Positions 1 to 8,461 of a stretch of 64,000 bases of DNA are shown here, in pieces. The stretch is taken from NCBI RefSeq assembly GCF_013359725.1, contig NZ_JABFMW010000017.1:24556-88555 (forward strand). Direction: 5' to 3'. Source of the DNA: Pseudarthrobacter sp. C4D7 (lineage in GTDB: Bacteria; Actinomycetota; Actinomycetes; Actinomycetales; Micrococcaceae). How positions within the stretch are numbered: position 1 is the first letter of the stretch; every line of letters starts with the position of its first letter. The notes below the pieces were generated by a model. That model saw only the letters and a list, made by a program, of their open reading frames with translations. It was not told the DNA's origin and did no database searches. The translations under genes and the position numbers were made by a program.

Positions 1-445
1 TGTCCACTACTTCTTCAAAACCAAGGACGAGTTCGAGCAGCTTATTGCCGAGGGGGAGCTGCTGGAGTGGGCCGTCGTCCACGGCCAGAACACCTACGGC
101 ACCCTCAAGAGCACCGTCAACGCCGCCATCGCCGAAGGCCGCTCGGTGCTGCTGGAAATCGATCTCCAGGGTGCGCGGCAGGTCAAGGCAGCCGTTCCGG
201 ACGCCCAGTTCGTCTTCCTCGCCCCGCCCACCTGGGACGAGATGGTCCGCCGGCTGGTGGGCCGCGGCACCGAAACCCCCGACGAACAGCAGCGCCGGCT
301 GGAAACCGCTAAACTGGAACTTGCTGCTGAACCGGAGTTCGACCACACCGTCATAAACGACGACGTCCGCCGGGCAGCGGACGAGCTTGTTTCACTCATG
401 GGGCTGACTCCGCATCCACACCTGCCGGAACCGTCAGCCCGCTAG
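1..445 (+). CDS. gmk: Guanylate kinase, 3' part (5' end outside window)
   Basis: Guanylate kinase phosphorylates GMP to GDP with ATP in cytoplasmic purine nucleotide synthesis. The frame is open from the window edge (first full codon at base 2) and gives about 147 residues; the start codon and P-loop are outside. What remains shows the GMP-binding part (EFEQLIAEGELLEW, GQNTYGT), the strand VLLEIDLQGARQ and the lid segment RRLVGRGTETPDEQQRRL. The gene ends 15 bases before rpoZ, the usual actinobacterial gmk-rpoZ-coaBC order, so the three are probably co-transcribed. Identity is secure; only the N-terminal part is unseen. Confidence 0.95.
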   Translation, partial: VHYFFKTKDEFEQLIAEGELLEWAVVHGQNTYGTLKSTVNAAIAEGRSVLLEIDLQGARQVKAAVPDAQFVFLAPPTWDEMVRRLVGRGTETPDEQQRRLETAKLELAAEPEFDHTVINDDVRRAADELVSLMGLTPHPHLPEPSAR

Positions 446-460
446 GAATTTGGAGAATTC

Positions 461-721
461 GTGTCCACGAACCTTGAAGGCATCATCAACCCGCCGATCG
501 ACTCGCTGCTTGAGGCGGCCGATTCCAAGTACGGCCTGGTGATCTTCGGTGCCAAGCGCGCTCGTCAGATCAACGCCTACTACGCCCAGCTGCACGAGGG
601 CCTGTTCGAATACGTCGGCCCCCTGGTCGACACTAAACTGAACGAAAAGTCGCTCTCGATCGCTCTGCGCGAGATCAACGAAGGCAAGCTGGTTTCCACG
701 CCGATCGAAGCAGCAGAGTAA
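461..721 (+). CDS. rpoZ: RNA polymerase omega subunit
   Basis: The omega subunit helps fold and recruit the beta-prime subunit of RNA polymerase. The product has 86 residues, normal for actinobacterial omega, and carries the conserved N-terminal segment PPIDSLL followed by [10 protein letters not shown], then a hydrophilic tail. The GTG start at 461 has GGAG five bases upstream (452-455). It lies between gmk and coaBC, an arrangement widely conserved in Actinobacteria, and has no promoter of its own that I can see, so it is likely read from the gmk transcript. Confidence 0.95.
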   Translation: MSTNLEGIINPPIDSLLEAADSKYGLVIFGAKRARQINAYYAQLHEGLFEYVGPLVDTKLNEKSLSIALREINEGKLVSTPIEAAE

Positions 722-759
722 TCCTGCCGCTTCACTGACTTGCTGTTGACGGAGATCAC

Positions 760-1992
760 GTGCGCATAGTCCTCGGAGTCGGGGGAGGGATTGCCGCCTA
801 CAAGGTGGCATCGCTCCTCCGGCTTTTTTCTGAAGCCGGCCATGACGTCACGGTGATCCCCACGGAGGCGTCCACCCGCTTCATCGGCACCGCAACCTGG
901 GAGGCCCTGTCCGGGAATCCGGTCAGCAACAGCGTCTTCGACGACGTGCACCTGGTCAACCACGTCCGTCTAGGCCATGAGGCCGACCTGGTTGTCGTGG
1001 CACCGGCCACCGCGGACCTCCTGGCCAAAGCCGCGACCGGCCAGGCCGGGGACCTGCTGACCAACACGCTGCTGATGGCACATGGCCCCGTGCTGTTCGC
1101 CCCTGCGATGCACACCGAAATGTGGCAGCACGCCGCAACCCGGGCCAACGTCGAAACGCTCCGCAGCCGCGGAGCCGCCGTCCTGGAGCCTGCTTCCGGC
1201 CGCCTGACCGGCGCGGACTCGGGCCCGGGACGCCTTCCCGAACCGCAGGCGATCTTCGACGCCGCCATGGCACTGGTCCAGGGCCAGTCCGACTACCAGC
1301 TGCCCCTCGCCGGCCGCACGGTGACCATCAGCGCCGGGGGTACCCGCGAACCGCTGGACCCCGTGCGTTTTCTCGGCAACCGGTCCTCGGGCAAGCAGGG
1401 CGTGGCGCTGGCCGTCGCCGCCCGGAACGCCGGTGCCACCGTCCGGCTGCTGGCGGCCCACATGGACGTCCAGCCGCCCGCCGGCGTCGACATAGTCCGC
1501 GTCGAGACTGCCCTCCAACTGCGGGAAGCTGCCCTGGCGGCCGCTGCCGGCTCCGACGTCGTCATTATGGCTGCGGCCGTGGCCGACTTCCGCCCGGCCG
1601 ACGTCTCGGACACCAAGATCAAGAAGCGGGACGACGCCGCGGATCCCGTCATCACGCTGGTCCGGAATCCTGACATCCTGCAGGAGCTCGTGGAACAGCG
1701 GAATTCCGCAGCTGCCGGGCAACTCATCGTGGGATTCGCAGCAGAAACAGGGGACAGCGAGGGCGATGTCCTGGGCTACGCGGAGGCGAAACTCCGGCGG
1801 AAGGGCTGCGACCTGCTGGTGGTGAACCACGTGGGGACGGACAAAGTGTTCGGGCAGGACGCCAACTCCGTGGTCATCCTTTCGCGTTCCGGCTCCGAAC
1901 CACAGGAAGCGTCCGGGACCAAGGCCGAGGTTTCGGAAGCCATCATCAAGCGCATCAGCTTCGAATTGAACCACGTTTCACCCCTCACCTGA
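760..1992 (+). CDS. coaBC: Bifunctional phosphopantothenoylcysteine decarboxylase / phosphopantothenate-cysteine ligase
   Basis: This enzyme performs two steps of coenzyme A synthesis: cysteine ligation to 4'-phosphopantothenate (C-terminal CoaB) and FMN-dependent decarboxylation (N-terminal CoaC). The 410 residues match the family length. CoaC shows NHVRLGHEADLVVVAPA with the catalytic His, and PAMHTEMW where E. coli has PxMNxxMW. The flap around SGRLTGADSGPGRL lacks the Cys found at this place in E. coli, a variation I believe is normal in Actinobacteria. CoaB begins near residue 185 with GGTREPLDPVRFLGNRSSG and has the DTKIKK lysine motif. The GTG start at 760 has GGAG upstream. Confidence 0.95.
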   Translation: MRIVLGVGGGIAAYKVASLLRLFSEAGHDVTVIPTEASTRFIGTATWEALSGNPVSNSVFDDVHLVNHVRLGHEADLVVVAPATADLLAKAATGQAGDLLTNTLLMAHGPVLFAPAMHTEMWQHAATRANVETLRSRGAAVLEPASGRLTGADSGPGRLPEPQAIFDAAMALVQGQSDYQLPLAGRTVTISAGGTREPLDPVRFLGNRSSGKQGVALAVAARNAGATVRLLAAHMDVQPPAGVDIVRVETALQLREAALAAAAGSDVVIMAAAVADFRPADVSDTKIKKRDDAADPVITLVRNPDILQELVEQRNSAAAGQLIVGFAAETGDSEGDVLGYAEAKLRRKGCDLLVVNHVGTDKVFGQDANSVVILSRSGSEPQEASGTKAEVSEAIIKRISFELNHVSPLT

Positions 1993-2068
1993 GGTGATTT
2001 CGGCCACCTCGTCTTAGCACGGGGACATGTACTGACGCCTCCCTGACGGGAGTGCCAACACCAACCAG

Positions 2069-2074
2069 TAAGGT
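2069..2074 (+). promoter_or_regulatory. Candidate -10 box of metK (leaderless start)
   Basis: TAAGGT ends six bases before the GTG start codon of metK, and no Shine-Dalgarno sequence is visible. The same hexamer at the same distance precedes the leuS leader peptide (13919-13924). This spacing would put the transcription start on the start codon. There is no clear -35 box. Confidence 0.45.
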
Positions 2075-2080
2075 AGTTGA

Positions 2081-3316
2081 GTGACTTTACCGCTGCACCT
2101 TCCCCAGACCCACGGGGCCACGCCCTCCGCGCTCCGGCTCTTCACGTCCGAGTCGGTCACCGAAGGCCACCCGGACAAGATCTGCGACCAGATCAGCGAC
2201 GCCATCCTTGACGCGCTCCTGGCGGCCGATCCAGAGTCCCGTGTGGCCGTGGAAACCATGGCCACCACCGGGCTGGTGCACGTGGCAGGCGAGGTCACCA
2301 CCGACGCCTACGTCGAAATCCCGCAGATCGTCCGCGAGACCATCCTTGGCATCGGCTACGACTCCTCGGCCAACGGTTTTGACGGCGCCCGCTGCGGCGT
2401 GTCCGTATCCATCGGCCAGCAGTCCAACGACATTGCCGGCGGCGTCTTCAACTCCCTGGAGGCCCGCGAGGGCCGCCAGGAGGATGACTACGACCTCCAG
2501 GGCGCAGGCGACCAGGGCCTGATGTTCGGCTACGCCAGTGACGAAACCCCGTCGTACATGCCCACGCCGATCTGGCTGGCCCACCGGCTCTCCGAGCGCC
2601 TTACCGACGTCCGTAAGAAGGGCCAGCTGGCCTACCTCCGCCCGGACGGCAAGACCCAGGTGACTGTTGGTTACGACAAGGACGTCCCTGTTTCTGTTGA
2701 AACCGTGGTGATTTCCAGCCAGCACGCCGAGGGCGCGAGCCTGGAACAGCTGCGCGCCGACCTCGCCGCCGTGGTGATTGAGCCGGTCCTGGCCGCAGCC
2801 AACCTGGACATTTCCCGCGCAGCGAATATTCTCAATCCTGCCGGTGAGTTCGTTATCGGCGGCCCTGTGGGAGACGCCGGCCTGACCGGCCGCAAGATTA
2901 TCGTGGACACCTACGGCGGCATGGCCCGCCACGGCGGTGGCGCCTTCTCCGGCAAGGATCCGTCCAAGGTGGACCGCTCCGCCGCATACGCCATGCGCTG
3001 GGTTGCCAAGAACGTGGTGGCCGCGGGGCTCGCCAAGAGGGCAGAGATCCAGATCGCCTACGCCATCGGCCAGGCCCGCCCGGTGGGAACTTACGTGGAG
3101 ACGTTCGGCACCGAGACCGTCGATCCGGCCCGCATCAGCGAAGCCATTGCGGAAATCTTCGACCTCCGGCCGCGCGCCATCATCGACGCCCTGGACCTGA
3201 AGCGTCCCATCTATGCCAAGACTGCTGCCCACGGGCACTTCGGCCGCGATGATCCCGACTTCACGTGGGAACGCCTTGACCGGGTGGACGACTTGAAGGC
3301 ATTCTTCAACGCCTAG
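2081..3316 (+). CDS. metK: S-adenosylmethionine synthetase
   Basis: MetK makes S-adenosylmethionine from methionine and ATP, supplying the methyl donor of the cell. The 411 residues show the family signatures: [18 protein letters not shown] near residue 27 (ATP and metal binding), [12 protein letters not shown] near residue 145, and the glycine-rich loop [19 protein letters not shown] near residue 285. The start is GTG at 2081 with no Shine-Dalgarno; a TAAGGT box six bases upstream suggests a leaderless mRNA. I looked for a SAM riboswitch in the 88 bases before the gene and saw none. Confidence 0.96.
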   Translation: MTLPLHLPQTHGATPSALRLFTSESVTEGHPDKICDQISDAILDALLAADPESRVAVETMATTGLVHVAGEVTTDAYVEIPQIVRETILGIGYDSSANGFDGARCGVSVSIGQQSNDIAGGVFNSLEAREGRQEDDYDLQGAGDQGLMFGYASDETPSYMPTPIWLAHRLSERLTDVRKKGQLAYLRPDGKTQVTVGYDKDVPVSVETVVISSQHAEGASLEQLRADLAAVVIEPVLAAANLDISRAANILNPAGEFVIGGPVGDAGLTGRKIIVDTYGGMARHGGGAFSGKDPSKVDRSAAYAMRWVAKNVVAAGLAKRAEIQIAYAIGQARPVGTYVETFGTETVDPARISEAIAEIFDLRPRAIIDALDLKRPIYAKTAAHGHFGRDDPDFTWERLDRVDDLKAFFNA

Positions 3317-3438
3317 CCGCGCTCCGGCCGGAAGCCCGATGCGGCAGTGGCAGGACCGGGCATCCCCAATTGCCAATGTCAGTGCCCGGTGATTGCCTGT
3401 TCCTGTCCCCATCCGGTAGCTGAGCGGAGGTAGCTGCA

Positions 3439-5562
3439 ATGGTTGCTGACAGTTCCGTGCAGCCATCGCTGCTGCAGGGCTTTCCGGCGCGGACCATGCC
3501 CAGTGGCATCGCCGTCGCAGCGCACCTCCCCGTGGCCAGGGTCCTCGTGGAGTCCTCGCTGCCGCACCTGGACCGGCCTTTCGACTACGCGGTCCCGGAA
3601 GCGCTTGACCAGGCTGCCCAACCGGGCGTCAGGGTGAAGGTCAAGTTCAACGGCCAGGATCTCAACGGATTTGTCCTCGAACGGCTGGCCCAGTCCGACG
3701 CCGGGCATACGTTGGTGCCACTGGCAAAAGTCGTCTCACCTGTTCCGGTCCTCACGCCGGCCGTGAAGGACCTTGCCGCCGCTGTGGCGGCCCGCTACGC
3801 GGGTACCGTCAGTGACGTCCTCCGCCTTGCCGTGCCGCCCCGCGTGGCCAGGTTGGAGAAGGAGTACCCCGGGGCCCTGGGGCCTGCGGAACCGGACGTT
3901 GCAGCCGGGGAGGGGGCAGCCGGCGAAGGGGCAGCCGGGGCCGCCGGGGCCGCCCCGGTGTCCGGGACGTCGGCCTGGGGCGCCTACCGCACCGGTGCCG
4001 CTTTCCTGCGGCACCTTGCCGCCGGTGGGTCCCCGCGTGCCGTCATCAATCCGTTGCAGGGGTACGGGGCCGCCGGTTGGCCGGTCCTCCTTGCCCAGGC
4101 CGCCGCCGCGGCGTATACCTCGGGCCGTGGCGCGCTGCTGGTGGTGCCTGACTACCGTGACCTTGACCGGTTGGAGGAGGCGCTGGAGGACCTGGTGCCG
4201 GGGGAGGCCGTGGCCAGGCTTACCGCGGATGACGGTCCCACCCCACGGTACCGGAACTTCCTGCGCCTGCTGGCGGGCAGTGCCAGGATCGCCATCGGTA
4301 CCCGTTCGGCAGCATTTGCCCCGGTGCAGGACCTCGGGCTTGTTGCCTGCTGGGACGACGGCGACGACCTCCACATCGAACAGCGCGCACCGTACGCCCA
4401 TGCCCGCGAGGTCCTGCTCCTGAGAGCCGAACAAGAGGGGACGTCATGCCTCCTCGCCGGGCACGCCCGCAGCACCGAGGTCCAGCGGCTGGTGGAGGCC
4501 GGCTGGGCAGTCCCCGTCGAAGCCGAGCGGGCAACCGTCCGCGGCACTGTCCCGCGCGTGGTCAGTACTGCCGACAGCTTCGAACAGGGCCGGGACCCGC
4601 TGGCCACTATCGCCCGCCTCCCGCACGCCGCGTGGCAGGCTGCCAAGGAGGGGCTGGAACGCGGTCCCGTCCTGGTCCAGGTTGCAAGGGCAGGCTACGC
4701 GCCGTCCCTGGTGTGCGAAACCTGCCGTGAACCCGCCCGATGCGGCCACTGCCAGGGTCCCTTGGCGCTGGCCGGCACCTCCGCACTGCCCCAATGCCGC
4801 TGGTGCTCTACGCCGGCTCCTGAGTGGAAATGCTCCCACTGCGGTGGCCGGCGGCTTCGCAAAGGTGCCACGGGGGTGCTGCGCACCGCCGAAGAGCTTG
4901 GCCGTGCCTTCCCCGGAACAACCGTCACCACGTCCTCCGGAGACCAGGTGAAAGCCCAGGTAGGTCCGGGCAAAGCACTGGTGGTGGCCACGGTGGGGGC
5001 GGAGCCTGTTGCACAGGGCGGATATGCCGCCGCGCTGCTGCTGGACGGGGATTCCCTGCTGCGCCGCGAGACGCTCCGCGCGGGTGAGGACACAGTGCGC
5101 CGCTGGTTCAACGCAGCCGCGCTGGTTCGCCCCGCCCCGGACAAGGGGCTGGTGGTGGTCACCGCCGCGGACACCGCCGCTACCGGGGCACTGCTGCGGT
5201 GGGATCCGTCCGGCTACGCCAGGCGCGAACTGTCCCTGCGGATCGAACTCCAGCTTCCGCCGGCGGTGCGCATTGCTTCCGTGACGGGGCCGCGCGCCGC
5301 CGTCGAACACTACACGGGTGCGGTGGAAGCTGACCTGGCCGGTGCGGGGATCACCGTGCGGACTGCAGGCCCCGCACCGCTCCTGCTCACCGCACCGCCC
5401 TCCGGCAGGCAGTCAGCCGAGGATGTGCGCACCCTGCTGTTTTTCCCCTACGGCCAGGCGTCCGCGGTCGTGCGCGTCCTCCGCGTCACCCGCGCCGCCG
5501 TGGCGGCCAAGCGGGCCACAGACCCGGTGCAGCTTCGGCTGGACGGCGTCGACGTACTTTAG
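3439..5562 (+). CDS. priA: Probable replication restart protein PriA, helicase motifs degenerate
   Basis: PriA-family protein of 707 residues, thought to bind stalled forks and support primosome assembly. The N-terminal 3'-DNA-binding domain (about residues 30-135) and the zinc region (CETC, CGHC, CRWC, CSHCGG, about residues 426-470) are intact. The helicase motifs are not: the Walker A position near residue 208 reads GYGAAGWPV with no GKT, and the DEAH position near residue 305 reads WDDGDDLH. This loss is typical of actinobacterial PriA, so ATP-driven unwinding is unlikely. The ATG at 3439 has GGAGG upstream. Its stop overlaps the convergent glycosyltransferase stop by four bases. Confidence 0.92.
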   Translation: MVADSSVQPSLLQGFPARTMPSGIAVAAHLPVARVLVESSLPHLDRPFDYAVPEALDQAAQPGVRVKVKFNGQDLNGFVLERLAQSDAGHTLVPLAKVVSPVPVLTPAVKDLAAAVAARYAGTVSDVLRLAVPPRVARLEKEYPGALGPAEPDVAAGEGAAGEGAAGAAGAAPVSGTSAWGAYRTGAAFLRHLAAGGSPRAVINPLQGYGAAGWPVLLAQAAAAAYTSGRGALLVVPDYRDLDRLEEALEDLVPGEAVARLTADDGPTPRYRNFLRLLAGSARIAIGTRSAAFAPVQDLGLVACWDDGDDLHIEQRAPYAHAREVLLLRAEQEGTSCLLAGHARSTEVQRLVEAGWAVPVEAERATVRGTVPRVVSTADSFEQGRDPLATIARLPHAAWQAAKEGLERGPVLVQVARAGYAPSLVCETCREPARCGHCQGPLALAGTSALPQCRWCSTPAPEWKCSHCGGRRLRKGATGVLRTAEELGRAFPGTTVTTSSGDQVKAQVGPGKALVVATVGAEPVAQGGYAAALLLDGDSLLRRETLRAGEDTVRRWFNAAALVRPAPDKGLVVVTAADTAATGALLRWDPSGYARRELSLRIELQLPPAVRIASVTGPRAAVEHYTGAVEADLAGAGITVRTAGPAPLLLTAPPSGRQSAEDVRTLLFFPYGQASAVVRVLRVTRAAVAAKRATDPVQLRLDGVDVL

Positions 5563-6638
5563 GGCCGCCGCCCTTTCGCCACCACCTCGTGCGCGGCGTC
5601 CACTAGTTGGCGCGCCGATTCATCCCAGCTGAACTCCGCCGCCCTGGCCATGGAACGCCGGGACATGTCCTTCCAGTGGGCATTGTCCTGAAGCTGGCGC
5701 ACGGCGTCCGCAAACTGCGTGGGAGACTCCGGATCCACATACAGCGCGGCGTCCGCCCCCACTTCACGGAAGATCGGAATGTCGCTGGCGACCACCGGTG
5801 TGCCCACCGCCATGGCCTCCACCAACGGAAGCCCGTAACCTTCGGCACGGGACAGGCTGACCAGCGCCGTGGCCCGGTGGAGGAGCCCGTCATACTCCGC
5901 GTCCGTGACGCCGTTGTGGAACATCACCGATGCCCCCGCCGGCACAACTGCCTCGATCTCCGCCCGCCGCTCCGGGGTGATCCGGCTGAGCAGATGGAGC
6001 GTGTAGCCCGGAAGCCGGGCCATGCCGGCCACCATGGTTTCCACGTTCTTGTAAGGCATGAAGGAACCCATGTAGATGATCGTCTTGTCCGTGCCGGCTG
6101 CCGGGTCGCGGGGTTCCTGCGCCGGCTGCGGGGCGTTGGCGATGATGCGGACGGGCCTGCGCGTCAGCCGGTACTTGGCCATGAGCGCCTCGGTGGTCCG
6201 GCTGATGGTGGCCACGGTATCGGCCCGGTCCAGGAGCAGCCGCTGGGGCCAAAATGCCTTGTGGTAGAGGCGCCACAACAGTCTGACCGGTGCAGGCAGG
6301 AATCCCGGGGGAGCGGGGTGTTCGTAATAGATCAGATCATGCAGGGTCAGGATCAGGCCGTACTTCCGGCCCCAGGTGCCCATGGTCTGCATGGGGCAGA
6401 CCACGACGTCCGCCCCAAGGGCGTTGACTTTCCGGGCAACGAACAGCTCCAGGGGCGAAAGCGGGCTGTTGATTATGGTGTAGGGCACGTCCGGCAGGAG
6501 GGCAAGCTGCCGGACGTCCGAAACGAGCATGGAGACATCGGCAATCTTGGCCGTGGCCGCAATCAGGCTGGCTCCGTAGCGGCTGATGCCGTCGTGGTGG
6601 TCGGTGCGGGTGAAACGTGCATCAATGACGATCTTCAC
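5559..6638 (-). CDS. Glycosyltransferase family 1/4 (GT-B fold)
   Basis: A GT-B glycosyltransferase of 359 residues that transfers a sugar from a nucleotide-sugar donor; donor and acceptor cannot be told from sequence. The N-terminal Rossmann half starts MKIVIDARFTRTDHHDGISRYG with the glycine-rich acceptor loop, and the C-terminal half has GSFMPYKNVETM and the E-x7-E donor motif in SRAEGYGLPLVEAM (near residue 265), followed by GTPVVASDIPIFREV. The start codon overlaps the stop of the upstream hydrolase gene by four bases (ATGA type), so translation is probably coupled. It is the last gene of a minus-strand group led by a SorC regulator. Confidence 0.85.
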   Translation of the reverse strand: MKIVIDARFTRTDHHDGISRYGASLIAATAKIADVSMLVSDVRQLALLPDVPYTIINSPLSPLELFVARKVNALGADVVVCPMQTMGTWGRKYGLILTLHDLIYYEHPAPPGFLPAPVRLLWRLYHKAFWPQRLLLDRADTVATISRTTEALMAKYRLTRRPVRIIANAPQPAQEPRDPAAGTDKTIIYMGSFMPYKNVETMVAGMARLPGYTLHLLSRITPERRAEIEAVVPAGASVMFHNGVTDAEYDGLLHRATALVSLSRAEGYGLPLVEAMAVGTPVVASDIPIFREVGADAALYVDPESPTQFADAVRQLQDNAHWKDMSRRSMARAAEFSWDESARQLVDAAHEVVAKGRRP

Positions 6639-7564
6639 GCGGGGTGGTCCTCCAGGAAGCTGCGGATGTAACGGGCGGCTGGTTCAGGGGTCTCGTAGTG
6701 GATGAGGTGCCCGACGCCGGGAATCACCTTAAGCTCCCCGTCGGGGAGGATTTCCAGGAGGCGGTGCTGGTTGGGGAGGGTGGCTATTTCGTCCTTTTCG
6801 CCGGCAACCAGCAGCACGGGTAGTTCCAGTTGTCCTGCCACCTCGGCCACGTGGTGGCTGACGGATGCGGTGAAAGACTCCAGCAGGCTGTCCCGGTCGG
6901 CAAAGGAACTGAAGTACGCGTGGTGCTGGTCGTGGATGAAGGCCCGAAGCCCGGCGTTGCGGGTTTTGGCCATGGTTTCGCTCATGACCCGCACGATCAG
7001 CGGGTTGCGCAGCAGGGCAAGGCCGGGCCCGCTCGGAAGCCGCGCCGCGAGTTGGTAGTACAGGACGGCCAGCCGTGTCATCACGCCTTTGGGCCCCTCC
7101 AGGGCCGGCGCGGCAATCGGATTGATCAGGATGAGCGGATGCACGGCGTCCGGGTTGCCGGCCACGAAGTGCGAGGCCACGATGGAACCGAACGAATGGC
7201 CCAGCAGCACGGTGTCCGGCCCCAGGTTCAAAGCAGCCATGAAGTCGGTAATGAACTGCCCGTAGCGCTCCACGGAGTGGGGGCCTGGGGCAAAAGCATC
7301 CGAACTGCCGAAGCCCGGGAGGTCCGGCATGATGAGGCGCATGTCCGGTAGCTGGTCCGCTACGCGCAGGAGTCCGTGGTGGTCCCCGCGGAACCCGTGG
7401 ATCACCAGGATGGTCCGGGTGTCCTGGCTCTCCGCAACGGGCTCATAGGTCCAGAAAGCCACCGTGCTGCCGTTCAGCTCCACCGTGGACGCGGACGTGC
7501 GGGCGGCGAGTCCGGCGCTCAGGTACGCGGGCGCAGGGGAGGGCCCCGGGTTCACTGTATTCAT
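6635..7564 (-). CDS. Alpha/beta hydrolase
   Basis: Alpha/beta-hydrolase-fold enzyme of 309 residues, probably a cytoplasmic esterase or lipase-like hydrolase of unknown substrate. Visible elements are the oxyanion-hole HGFRG near residue 56, the nucleophile elbow GHSFGS (Ser about 124), the acid in GEKDE (about 257) and the catalytic His in GVGHLIHYE (about 283). No signal peptide is present. It lies eight bases downstream of the aldo/keto reductase and overlaps the glycosyltransferase start, so all three are likely one operon. The specific reaction is not predictable. Confidence 0.85.
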   Translation of the reverse strand: MNTVNPGPSPAPAYLSAGLAARTSASTVELNGSTVAFWTYEPVAESQDTRTILVIHGFRGDHHGLLRVADQLPDMRLIMPDLPGFGSSDAFAPGPHSVERYGQFITDFMAALNLGPDTVLLGHSFGSIVASHFVAGNPDAVHPLILINPIAAPALEGPKGVMTRLAVLYYQLAARLPSGPGLALLRNPLIVRVMSETMAKTRNAGLRAFIHDQHHAYFSSFADRDSLLESFTASVSHHVAEVAGQLELPVLLVAGEKDEIATLPNQHRLLEILPDGELKVIPGVGHLIHYETPEPAARYIRSFLEDHPA

Positions 7565-7572
7565 GCCCGGGC

Positions 7573-8442
7573 CTAGTTGACGTTGTCCGGATGCGACCCG
7601 GTCCGTTGCCCGCGGTCCAGCGCTTTAATGGCAACCAGGTCGCGCTCGGAGAGCTCAAAGCCGAAGATGTCCAGGTTCTCGCGGATCCGGGCTTCGGAGC
7701 TGGCCTTCGGGATGGCGATGTGTCCCAGTTGCATGTGCCAGCGGAGGATCACCTGCGCTGGGGTCCGGCGGTGTTCGGCGGCGCAGGCCTGGATGACGGG
7801 GTCGGCCAGCACCTGGCCGCGGCCCAGCGGGCTCCAGGCCTCGGTCCGGATGCCGAGCTCAGTGTGCTTGGCACGCAGTTCCTCCTGTTGCAGCCAGGGG
7901 TGGAGCTCCACCTGGTTGACGGCGGGGACCACTTCCGCGCTCTGCAGCAGGCGGTCAAGGTGGGCCGGCTGGAAATTGCTGACGCCGATGGCGCGGACCC
8001 TGCCTTCGCGGTAGAGCGTCTCCAGGGCGCGATAGGTTTCCGGGTACAGGCCGCGGCGCGGGCACGGCCAGTGGACGAGGTACATGTCCACATAGTCCAG
8101 GCCCAGGTTGACCATCGAATCATCGAAAGCGCGAAGTGTTGCGTCATAGCCGTGGTGGTCGTTCCATACCTTCGTGGTGATGAAGACGTCTTCACGGGTC
8201 AGGGACGGAAAAAGCTCGCCCGAGCCGCCGCTGCCGGTCCCGGCATCCAGCTGCGAACTGATGCCGCGAGCAACGCCGGTTTCGTTCCCGTACATGGCGG
8301 CGGTGTCGAAATGCCGGTAGCCGGCGGCCAGGGCGGTGGCCACCAGCCCTTCCGCGTCCGCTGCCGGTACCTTGTACAGCCCAAAGCCAAGCTGGTCTAT
8401 CAGCACGCCGTTGTTCAGGCTGAGCCGGGGTGAGGTTCTCAT
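7573..8442 (-). CDS. Aldo/keto reductase
   Basis: NADPH-dependent reductase of the aldo/keto reductase superfamily (TIM barrel), 289 residues from the ATG at 8442. The catalytic tetrad is visible: Asp in YRHFDTAAMYG, its Tyr, Lys in FITTKVWNDHHG and His in YLVHWPCP. The C-terminal cofactor segment IAIPKASSEARIRENL is intact. It resembles the 2,5-diketo-gluconate reductase type, but the substrate is uncertain. A GTG at 8460 in the same frame is an alternative start, but TAAAGT lies seven bases upstream of the ATG, matching other likely leaderless genes in this window. The preceding SorC gene is on the same strand and stops 19 bases upstream. Confidence 0.9.
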   Translation of the reverse strand: MRTSPRLSLNNGVLIDQLGFGLYKVPAADAEGLVATALAAGYRHFDTAAMYGNETGVARGISSQLDAGTGSGGSGELFPSLTREDVFITTKVWNDHHGYDATLRAFDDSMVNLGLDYVDMYLVHWPCPRRGLYPETYRALETLYREGRVRAIGVSNFQPAHLDRLLQSAEVVPAVNQVELHPWLQQEELRAKHTELGIRTEAWSPLGRGQVLADPVIQACAAEHRRTPAQVILRWHMQLGHIAIPKASSEARIRENLDIFGFELSERDLVAIKALDRGQRTGSHPDNVN

Positions 8443-8449
8443 GGCAACG

Positions 8450-8455
8450 ACTTTA
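8450..8455 (-). promoter_or_regulatory. Candidate -10 box of the aldo/keto reductase gene
   Basis: TAAAGT on the minus strand, seven bases before the ATG at 8442, with no Shine-Dalgarno. It suggests a promoter inside the short gap after the SorC gene in addition to read-through. No convincing -35 box is visible. Confidence 0.35.
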
Positions 8456-8461
8456 CCCACT

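Noticed and set aside
1993..2080. Possible SAM riboswitch before metK
   Set aside because: The gap is only 88 bases and shows no paired arms of a known SAM riboswitch; the TAAGGT box next to the start leaves no room for an RNA leader.
3355..3390. Inverted repeat ACCGGGCA/TGCCCGGT between metK and priA as a terminator
   Set aside because: The arms are 8 bases with a 20-base loop and there is no U-run; it may be a weak hairpin but I cannot support a terminator.
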